A stretch of 5,229 nucleotides of DNA from NCBI GenBank assembly GCA_021442505.1, contig JABUTC010000042.1:1-5229 (forward strand), read 5' to 3'. The position numbers and the translations under genes are program-made. The stretch's first letter is position 1. Each line of letters opens with the position of its first letter. The stretch comes from Mogibacterium sp. GTDB lineage: Bacteria > Bacillota > Clostridia > Peptostreptococcales > Anaerovoracaceae. Shown here piece by piece: positions 1 through 5,229 of the stretch. The notes under the pieces are model-generated. The model was not told where the DNA came from. It worked only from the letters and a program-made list of their open reading frames with translations, and searched no databases.

Positions 1-398
1 TCTGTATCCGGATTATACTTGCTGGGACGTTGCACGTAGAGGACATTGCTGATTTTGCTTGACTTCTTCAATACATATAGGATGTCCTGAAAATTCTGTT
101 TCTCTTTCTTCTTGTTGAATTTATAATCCACATCACTTGTTCGGAACAGCTTGCCATTGCCGCACATAATTGTGTTGTTGTATTCCAGTGTGCCGTCAGG
201 AGTCTTAGGTTTCTCTCCATAAACATTCAGAAACGATGTATCCGGCTTCACCTGGCTCTCCGTCTCTGCCAAAGCCTTTTGCTTCGCCATGTTGTTAAAG
301 TATATAACAGTAAAAACACCTGCAGTTACTACAACTATAACTGCAAGAATTACCGTGATTATCACTAATTTTTTGTTAGAAGTTTTTCCAACAGCCAT
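1..398 (-). CDS. Partial single-pass membrane protein, N-terminal part only
   Basis: The frame opens at ATG 398 and runs without a stop through the left edge, giving 132 complete codons. The start follows the upstream TAG by 2 nt. No strong ribosome binding site is seen (only GAAAGATTGG), so coupled translation is likely. The sequence begins MAVGKTSNKKLVIITVILAV. It has a short basic cytoplasmic tail (1-10), one membrane helix or uncleaved signal anchor (about 11-34), then an outer segment. The outer segment includes TLEYNNTIMCGNGKLFRTSD and a Lys-rich stretch (FNKKKEKQ) followed by DILYVLKKSSKISNVLYV. The N-terminus has the same short Lys tail plus helix plan as the PASTA protein, without a zinc ribbon. 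The family is not recognised. The NGKLFR pattern faintly recalls DUF5050-like beta-propeller proteins, but too little is visible to claim this. It is very probably the next gene of the same operon. Confidence 0.8.
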   Translation of the reverse strand, partial: MAVGKTSNKKLVIITVILAVIVVVTAGVFTVIYFNNMAKQKALAETESQVKPDTSFLNVYGEKPKTPDGTLEYNNTIMCGNGKLFRTSDVDYKFNKKKEKQNFQDILYVLKKSSKISNVLYVQRPSKYNPDT

Positions 399-400
399 AT

Positions 401-3034
401 CTACCAATCTTTCACAACGTCATAGTAGTGATGATGTTTAATCACATTATCGCTTTCATCCTGAATAAGTTGTATGTGCACCATTGATTCTGGCGTGATA
501 TCAGCATCGTCCTCCGGTATTTCAATCAACATATGATATCTGGAACTGCTGCCCGGAATTCTCAATTCGTCTACATACCCTGCATACATGTATGTATCTA
601 AATCAATGCCATTGCCATATCCAGGTTTGGTATTTGTGGCCTTGGCAAATTCATCTCTGCTCATTGACGAATTGATTCCAAACATATCTTTTGCCATACC
701 GGACATACGGTAACAAGTATCATAATCTTTTATCTCCGCTTCAGATGGTTCTTCCATTCCTTCAACAGTTGCATGGAATGCATACATCCATCTTCCTGTT
801 GAATCATAATGTACTCTGAAACTATCTGTTGCAACCTCAAGCTCTTTACGCAAATTGTGTCTTTTGTTAATCGAAGCGTATGTGTTTCCAATTTCGCAAA
901 CTTCGGCAAAATAACCGAGTAAATCCACATCAGTAAAGTTCACTTTTTTCTTGTCAGTATATTTCTGTCCGGCCTTTTTCCATTCTACCTTGATAGTATG
1001 TTCCCCAACCGAGAAGTTGCCTTTGACATAGCCATCCTTTACTTCGCATTCTTCATCATCGACAAAAATTTTATATTTACCTAAATTTTCATTTTCTTCT
1101 TTTCCATCTATGACATTCCAATATGTTGCACATATTTTTCCTATTTGGAATCCACCATCATCTATTGTGTATTTATCCAGAAGGTCTGTTGTCTTTAAGC
1201 GCAGACTGTTAATCTGTGCCCAAAGAGGGTGTTTCTTCTCCATTATTTCTATTGATATCTCATTTTTCTGGAATAGCTCCACTACAAAATCAACTTTTGC
1301 TTTAACTCCGGCACTTATGTCATAATACCCGTCAATTTTAGGCTTTTTCGGTATGTCCCTTGCTATCAGGCACCCTTCAGCATCCATATATCCTCCGGCC
1401 TCTGCTTCTACTCCTGCCGAGATAAGAAGCGGCACTACCACTCCTATATCAGTATTAATCCCTGCAAAAAGTTCCAGCTTAAGCATTGCAACAATTTCAA
1501 GATCCATATCGGCATTAATATTTGCATACTTCTTGATTACTTCCAGTTTTTTATAGCTGAATATTGTGCCGGTAACCAATGTAATGTTCTGCTCAAGATT
1601 AATATTAAACTGACCGGTATCAGCAAGTTCTCCCTTTAGATTGACATAGAATTTGCCATACACAGGTCCATATATAGGTATCTTTATTGGTATTACAGGC
1701 ACAACAAACTCATTCGGCGCGTCCTTTCCACCTTCTACGGCTGCAAGTTTTTTTACCTTACCCTTTAATTCCCTTTCTAAATCTGCCTTTGCAACACCTT
1801 TTATTGCAATTTCAACATCTGCATCAAGAGATAGTTCGTTATTAAATGTGACGATCTTCTTCTTGTTCTTATAGAACATCTTATCAGATAATGTGAACTT
1901 AATTGTCAGTTCTTCACTCGCGTTATATTTTTTGTTTTTTACTAGTTTTTTATTCCTTTTTTGCCCTCCACTTTCCTTTTTAGGAATACTTACTGTTATG
2001 GCGAACGAAACCTTGAATCCATCCTCCTTTATCTTGACTTTGACCTTTAATTTTTCTTTTATATCTTTTTTTGTTTTATCGCTTACATCTTCATTTGCAT
2101 ATACGCTTTCAATGAACAGATCTAATATTCCCGCTTCATCCAACATACCTAAAAGTTCTTGTTCATCAACCTGGATATCTTTCACATCTATATCGTTATA
2201 GTAGAAAATATCAATATCCTTATACACCTCATCCGCTTCGGGATCTGTGTATGTTGCAACCGTTTTACCATTAGATTCTTTAACATTAGTAAGTTTATAT
2301 ATTTCCTGTATCTTGTCCCCATTGGTATCCGAAAGTATAATCTCTCCTTCCGTATACTTTCCTTTTATCTGGAGTTTATTATCTGTTAAAACAGCATCCC
2401 CATCTTTTACTTCCTTTACCCCATCTTTATATTCGATTTTGGATGCATTTTCGCTTTCAATAACAAATATTACTTTTTTTGCTGCGGTTATTTCTTCATT
2501 CGAGAACGATCCTTTACCACTTATATCAAGAGTGTATACTTCTCCCTTTTCATAGCCTCCCTGTGGCGCCTTAATCTTTACAGTTCTTCCCGAATAACTG
2601 TTTTCTGCTTTTGCGACTGCACCTTCTATTGTATATACTTTGAGGTCATTAGATACATTCTGTGCCGACGCCCCGCTACACTCAACTTTAAAAGTGTAAT
2701 TGCTTGGCACGTTGATCATCATGTATTCATTCTGTTCTTCATCTATCAGTGAGACATCAATATCTGCCGGTTTGAGAACAAAAGACGCAACCACAAATAC
2801 TATCGCTGCCGCAACAGCAACAGAGGCTGCTATAATCGCAGCCTTCTTCTTGTTAATATTTACAGTTTTTTTCTTAACCGGTTTCTCTTTTACAAGCTTT
2901 TTTTCTACTTTCTTTGGCTCTTCTTTGATCTCTTCCCGGGGCTCTTTCTTAGCCTTTCTTTCAACCGGTTTGCCACAGGCCGGGCAGAATTGTGCCACGT
3001 CGCTTAGCTGTTGTCCACAATGTCTACAATACAT
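401..3034 (-). CDS. Large zinc-ribbon, single-pass membrane protein with unrecognised beta-rich outer region
   Basis: The protein has 877 residues from ATG 3034. A GTG at 3055 would add 7 residues, but ATG follows a GGGAG site and puts the zinc ribbon at the very N-terminus, as in its neighbour. The ribbon is C3-x2-C6 with C17-x2-C20, followed by CGKPVE. Residues 25-64 form a basic linker (18 Lys/Arg against 8 Glu). A membrane helix follows (about 65-87), then roughly 790 outer residues that I cannot assign to a family. Visible parts are: beta-rich segments with charged turns (91-260); an acidic stretch (264-300); a Lys-rich stretch (320-372); a long region of alternating hydrophobic strands (about 395-600), including VVPVIPIKIPIYGPVYG and two copies of ISAGVxAx (538-545, 573-580); a probable Ig-like unit (652-700, VGEHTIKVEW); and a C-terminal domain (705-877) ending in a His-rich KHHHYYDVV. 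No catalytic motif is evident. A surface binding or scaffold role is inference. TAG is at 403-401, 2 nt before the next gene. Confidence 0.88.
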   Translation of the reverse strand: MYCRHCGQQLSDVAQFCPACGKPVERKAKKEPREEIKEEPKKVEKKLVKEKPVKKKTVNINKKKAAIIAASVAVAAAIVFVVASFVLKPADIDVSLIDEEQNEYMMINVPSNYTFKVECSGASAQNVSNDLKVYTIEGAVAKAENSYSGRTVKIKAPQGGYEKGEVYTLDISGKGSFSNEEITAAKKVIFVIESENASKIEYKDGVKEVKDGDAVLTDNKLQIKGKYTEGEIILSDTNGDKIQEIYKLTNVKESNGKTVATYTDPEADEVYKDIDIFYYNDIDVKDIQVDEQELLGMLDEAGILDLFIESVYANEDVSDKTKKDIKEKLKVKVKIKEDGFKVSFAITVSIPKKESGGQKRNKKLVKNKKYNASEELTIKFTLSDKMFYKNKKKIVTFNNELSLDADVEIAIKGVAKADLERELKGKVKKLAAVEGGKDAPNEFVVPVIPIKIPIYGPVYGKFYVNLKGELADTGQFNINLEQNITLVTGTIFSYKKLEVIKKYANINADMDLEIVAMLKLELFAGINTDIGVVVPLLISAGVEAEAGGYMDAEGCLIARDIPKKPKIDGYYDISAGVKAKVDFVVELFQKNEISIEIMEKKHPLWAQINSLRLKTTDLLDKYTIDDGGFQIGKICATYWNVIDGKEENENLGKYKIFVDDEECEVKDGYVKGNFSVGEHTIKVEWKKAGQKYTDKKKVNFTDVDLLGYFAEVCEIGNTYASINKRHNLRKELEVATDSFRVHYDSTGRWMYAFHATVEGMEEPSEAEIKDYDTCYRMSGMAKDMFGINSSMSRDEFAKATNTKPGYGNGIDLDTYMYAGYVDELRIPGSSSRYHMLIEIPEDDADITPESMVHIQLIQDESDNVIKHHHYYDVVKDW

Positions 3035-3038
3035 ATTA

Positions 3039-3737
3039 TTAATCGTCTCCCGCACTATATGATAATGTCACCTTAGTACCGTAATATACGGCACCTACGC
3101 GTGACTGCTTCACAATCGTTCCGAAGTCCTTCTTGCTGTCCACTTCCTTATATTCAACATCAATCCCCAGATTGTTGAGTTTTATTCCTGCATCTTCTGC
3201 CCACATTCCGCATACATTTGGAACGTTAACCATGTTCCCCTTACTTACTGAGAAGCCTATAACTTCTCCTTTCTCGACCTCAGCGCCTTCTTTTCTGTCC
3301 TGTTTCAAAACCACACCTGCAGGTTTAACGCCATCTATTGCTTTTGCTTCACCTTCATATCCAGCATCACTTAGACTCTCGTATGCTTCACTCTCTGTCA
3401 TTCCTATTATTCCCGGAACGTATCCTTTACCTACTCCTTTGCTAATAGAAACAAGAATTATTGTGTTTTTATCAACCATAGTACCTGCTGTTGGTGCCTG
3501 TGACATTATCTTTCCTCGTTCCACAGTATCGCTCTCAATCTCATCAGATTTTTTTACGATAAGATCATCTTCAAGCACCTGCGCATTTGCCTGATCAACA
3601 CTCATCCCCGTAAGGTCAGGTACCTCAACCTGCTTGTTGCCGGTCATAAAAACAACCGCTAGAATCCCTGCGGCAATAATCACTGCAGCACATATAATAA
3701 TTATTATGATTTTTTTCTTATTATTAGTCGTTTGCAT
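3039..3737 (-). CDS. Membrane-anchored three-PASTA-repeat protein without a kinase domain
   Basis: The protein has 232 residues from the ATG at 3737. A longer frame begins at TTG 3791 (ATG 3788), but it would overlap the upstream gene by about 65 nt and adds an unremarkable, polar segment, so I prefer 3737. No strong ribosome binding site precedes either start (only AGAAAA before 3737), so translation may be coupled to the upstream gene. The N-terminal tail NNKKK is followed by a membrane helix (10-31, beginning with six Ile). Three PASTA repeats follow: 37-101 (VPDLTGMSVDQA ... QAPTAGTMVDK ... SISKG), 105-167 (VPGIIGMTESEA ... VSKG) and 169-229 (VPNVCGMWAEDA ... YSAG). The first is closest to consensus and the third the most diverged. 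In PrkC/Stk1-type kinases and some penicillin-binding proteins, such repeats sit outside the cell and can bind peptidoglycan fragments or beta-lactams. Here no kinase or transpeptidase is fused. A wall-sensing or wall-tethering role is inferred. Confidence 0.9.
   Translation of the reverse strand: MQTTNNKKKIIIIIICAAVIIAAGILAVVFMTGNKQVEVPDLTGMSVDQANAQVLEDDLIVKKSDEIESDTVERGKIMSQAPTAGTMVDKNTIILVSISKGVGKGYVPGIIGMTESEAYESLSDAGYEGEAKAIDGVKPAGVVLKQDRKEGAEVEKGEVIGFSVSKGNMVNVPNVCGMWAEDAGIKLNNLGIDVEYKEVDSKKDFGTIVKQSRVGAVYYGTKVTLSYSAGDD
3047..3051 (-). promoter_or_regulatory. Ribosome binding site of the 877-residue zinc-ribbon gene
   Basis: The minus strand reads GGGAG, 12 nt before ATG 3034. It lies inside the last codons of the PASTA gene, whose TAA is at 3041-3039, so the two genes are probably translationally linked. 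It decides for ATG 3034 over the in-frame GTG at 3055, which is itself upstream of this site. Confidence 0.6.
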
Positions 3738-4803
3738 AATGTTTTCTGTATGTATCGAAATAGAAGGTTCCGTCTTCATATTCATCATCAATAGCTATAA
3801 CGTAATAGTTTTCCTCGTATATGTTTCCAAACAAATTCGGATCCACAAAAGCACCATCTACATAACTTGTTTCCCATGCCGGAATGTCCGCATTTAACAG
3901 GCCTGTTGCATCTGCATCTTGAATGTTATTACTTTCATCGTAATACCAAAGCACAAGCTTGGTGCTGTTTTTCTTTACAGGCTGGTCGTTATTGTTCTCT
4001 ATGCTAACGTCATATGTTCCCCCGTCAACATCATATTTATCCTCAATAATGCCACTTGGAACCTGATACGTTTCAGCTCCCGTAAACGGATATATTTCCG
4101 CGATAAAGCTGTTAGCCACATTCGGTATGTTCTTGCCGTTATCTGCCACCTCTCTCTCACTCATAGGCACTGTAGCTTCGCATACCATTATCCCACTTGA
4201 ATGTGCAGCAATAAAGCCTTCTGCACAGAACGGACTGTCAGGCATAACTAACGCTGAATCATTCCGGATTGCTGTACCATTACCGTTTTGCGCAGTGAAT
4301 GCCAGGCTACTGATGTTTTCATCGCTATCATTTCTAACAAGCATTATCACATCAACCGTGGCCACCGAACCATCTTCTCTACAGGAATCCCAGTCCCAGT
4401 CCCATGATTCAATATAAACATTAGCGGTCTGCTCTTCATCCAATGTTCCGCCGGAACCGCCGAAAAATGCCTTATAGACCGCAAATCCGCCAGCTGCCAG
4501 CACAATTACTACTGCAATTGCAATTATAGCTTTCTTCGATATGACTTTTTTAGGAGGTTTATCTTCTGGCGTTTCCTCAAGCTCTTCGACTATGGCTTCT
4601 TCTTTTGCGACCATAGTTTCGACCGGAGTTCCACAGGATGCACAGAATTTGTCTCCCGGCTGGATTTTTTCTCCGCACACAGGGCAGAAATTAATTTCGT
4701 CAATTTCTTCCTCTATGACCTCTTCCTTTGTCAATTCACATCCGCATATCTCGCAGAATACTGCATCATCGAAATTATCTGCGCCGCATTGTTTACATAT
4801 CAT
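3724..4803 (-). CDS. Double zinc-ribbon, single-pass membrane protein with Ig-like outer region
   Basis: This 359-residue protein starts at ATG 4803, supported by a GGAGA site. Two zinc ribbons are directly visible: C3-x2-C6 with C17-x2-C20, and C40-x2-C43 with C54-x2-C57. Each has the CxxCG form typical of small zinc-ribbon domains at the N-terminus of Firmicutes membrane proteins. The linkers are strongly acidic (residues 27-36 and 68-81). A Lys-rich patch (82-91) precedes a single membrane helix (about 92-110), so the ribbons should be cytoplasmic and the rest outside. After a Gly-rich stretch (115-119), the outer part has two likely beta-sandwich units: about 128-215 (VDVIMLVRNDSDENISSLAF) and about 263-350 (YDVSIENNNDQPVKKNSTKL). 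These resemble FxLYD or DUF4352-type Ig-like domains in pattern only. A WDWDWD run sits at 134-139. The outer part contains C141, C193 and C208. No catalytic motif is seen. The 3' end overlaps the PASTA gene by 14 nt. A role in envelope sensing or scaffolding is inference. Confidence 0.88.
   Translation of the reverse strand: MICKQCGADNFDDAVFCEICGCELTKEEVIEEEIDEINFCPVCGEKIQPGDKFCASCGTPVETMVAKEEAIVEELEETPEDKPPKKVISKKAIIAIAVVIVLAAGGFAVYKAFFGGSGGTLDEEQTANVYIESWDWDWDSCREDGSVATVDVIMLVRNDSDENISSLAFTAQNGNGTAIRNDSALVMPDSPFCAEGFIAAHSSGIMVCEATVPMSEREVADNGKNIPNVANSFIAEIYPFTGAETYQVPSGIIEDKYDVDGGTYDVSIENNNDQPVKKNSTKLVLWYYDESNNIQDADATGLLNADIPAWETSYVDGAFVDPNLFGNIYEENYYVIAIDDEYEDGTFYFDTYRKHYAND
4387..4404 (-). 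repeat. Tandem hexamer encoding Trp-Asp three times
   Basis: The minus strand reads TGGGAC TGGGAC TGGGAT in frame, encoding WDWDWD (residues 134-139 of the double zinc-ribbon protein). The first two units are identical and the third differs in the final wobble base. It sits at the beginning of the first predicted outer beta domain. It may be a recent hexamer expansion or a selected aromatic/acidic surface patch. Confidence 0.6.
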
Positions 4804-4811
4804 TTCTTATT

Positions 4812-4816
4812 TCTCC
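4812..4816 (-). promoter_or_regulatory. Ribosome binding site of the double zinc-ribbon gene
   Basis: The minus strand reads GGAGA, then 8 nt, then ATG at 4803. It fills the 15-nt gap after the upstream stop codon and supports that start, which places the first zinc-ribbon cysteine at residue 3. Confidence 0.7.
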
Positions 4817-4818
4817 AA

Positions 4819-5229
4819 TTATTCTTCCCACTTTTCAATAGCAAGTTCATCCCGTTTCTGCAGGTCAAGTACCAGTGCTCCAAGTTCATCCAACATTCTG
4901 TTTGTGTCTCTTGCCGGTGCTCCTCTAAAGGATACTGCCGCAGCATTGCCTTTAATGGATACAGGACCGGCACCAAGGGATATAGGAGCTCCTGTGGCTT
5001 CTGAAGAGAATATATTAAGCATAAAATTCTTTTGAATTCCTGACAGAATAATTGCAATTCCTATTGCTATAACAATAGCGCCCACTAACCAAAAAACTGC
5101 TCCAATTTCTGCATACTCTACAATCTCATTTGTAGACGTCATAGCGGTTATAAATCCTTCTAAAATAAGGAAAGCTCCTATAATAATTCTAGAGAATCTA
5201 TAATTTGTTCCATATGAAGAGTCTATTCC
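4819..5229 (-). CDS. Partial unrecognised membrane protein, two predicted membrane helices plus C-terminal soluble domain
   Basis: I do not recognise this family. The frame ends at TAA (4821-4819) and stays open to the right edge, giving 136 visible residues. The first in-frame ATG is at 5142. The 29 codons before it contain no ATG, GTG or TTG and encode a hydrophobic stretch (visible residues 14-29, core IIIGAFLILEGFITA). I therefore favour a start outside the window. A purine-rich AGAAGGA lies about 12 nt before the 5142 ATG, so a 107-residue protein starting there cannot be excluded. A clear membrane helix follows at residues 43-65 (AVFWLVGAIVIAIGIAIIL). A short soluble tail comes next (66-136), with alternating hydrophobic residues (ISLGAGPVSIKGNAAAVSFRG) and a final charged, probably helical segment (NRMLDELGALVLDLQKRDE). 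The strand-then-helix tail is faintly reminiscent of bacterial PH-like domains, but this is only a resemblance. It lies 15 nt upstream of the zinc-ribbon gene, so it is probably in the same operon. Confidence 0.72.
   Translation of the reverse strand, partial: GIDSSYGTNYRFSRIIIGAFLILEGFITAMTSTNEIVEYAEIGAVFWLVGAIVIAIGIAIILSGIQKNFMLNIFSSEATGAPISLGAGPVSIKGNAAAVSFRGAPARDTNRMLDELGALVLDLQKRDELAIEKWEE

Noticed and set aside
730..930. Short minus-strand open frame inside the 877-residue gene
   Set aside because: It is out of frame within a well-supported gene and has no ribosome binding site or recognisable protein pattern. The 85-codon frame at 4800-5057 is rejected on the same grounds.
3694..3707. 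Perfect 14-bp palindrome ATAATAATTATTAT
   Set aside because: It lies inside the PASTA gene where AT-rich Ile codons encode the Ile run of the membrane helix. Low complexity explains it, and its position does not suit a terminator or operator.
3710..3716. Run of seven A on the coding strand near the start of the PASTA gene, a possible slippage or phase-variation tract
   Set aside because: The run is short, encodes the expected Lys tail before the membrane helix, and the frame is intact.
3738..3791. Longer N-terminus for the PASTA protein starting at TTG 3791 or ATG 3788/3779
   Set aside because: It would overlap the upstream gene by up to 68 nt, has no clear ribosome binding site, and adds a polar segment that looks like a by-product of the other frame.
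4541..5035. Long plus-strand open frame (164 codons) opposite the zinc-ribbon and small membrane genes
   Set aside because: It is antisense to well-supported coding sequence, Ser-rich with no domain pattern, and has no supported start. The other plus-strand frames across the window are rejected for the same reason.
5143..5229. Possible promoter before the small membrane protein
   Set aside because: The AT-rich stretch has TATA-like strings but no convincing -35/-10 pair at proper spacing, and it is better explained as coding sequence.

Overview
The window is an all-minus-strand, tightly packed block of five membrane-protein genes, read from right to left. The base composition is AT-leaning (roughly 40% GC by eye). 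The zinc-ribbon/single-pass membrane proteins, the PASTA domains and the GGAG-type ribosome binding sites suggest a low-GC Gram-positive, most likely a clostridial gut or rumen anaerobe of Lachnospiraceae type. That placement is inference from style, since no taxonomic marker gene is present.

Layout in transcription order: (1) 5229-4819, the C-terminal part of an unrecognised small membrane protein with probably two membrane helices and a short soluble domain, cut by the right edge; (2) 4803-3724, a 359-residue protein with two N-terminal zinc ribbons, an acidic linker, one membrane helix and an outer region of probable beta-sandwich character; (3) 3737-3039, a 232-residue single-pass protein with three PASTA repeats outside and no kinase domain; (4) 3034-401, an 877-residue protein with one zinc ribbon, a strongly basic linker, one membrane helix and a very large beta-rich outer region that I do not recognise; (5) 398-1, the N-terminal part of a further single-pass membrane protein, cut by the left edge.

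The gaps are 15 nt, a 14-nt overlap, 4 nt and 2 nt. No promoter or terminator is visible, so the window looks like the inside of one operon whose ends lie outside it. There is no gene-free stretch of 300 bases, no RNA gene, no mobile element and no CRISPR array. Plus-strand open frames are antisense shadows.

The genes share one plan: a small cytoplasmic N-terminus (zinc ribbon or Lys-rich tail), one membrane helix, and an extracytoplasmic domain. PASTA domains are known to bind peptidoglycan fragments or beta-lactams in kinases and penicillin-binding proteins. One reading is therefore a cell-envelope sensing or scaffolding complex, with zinc ribbons facing the cytoplasm and diverse binding domains facing the wall. 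This is a hypothesis. No enzyme, kinase or transcription factor is visible to which a signal could be passed.
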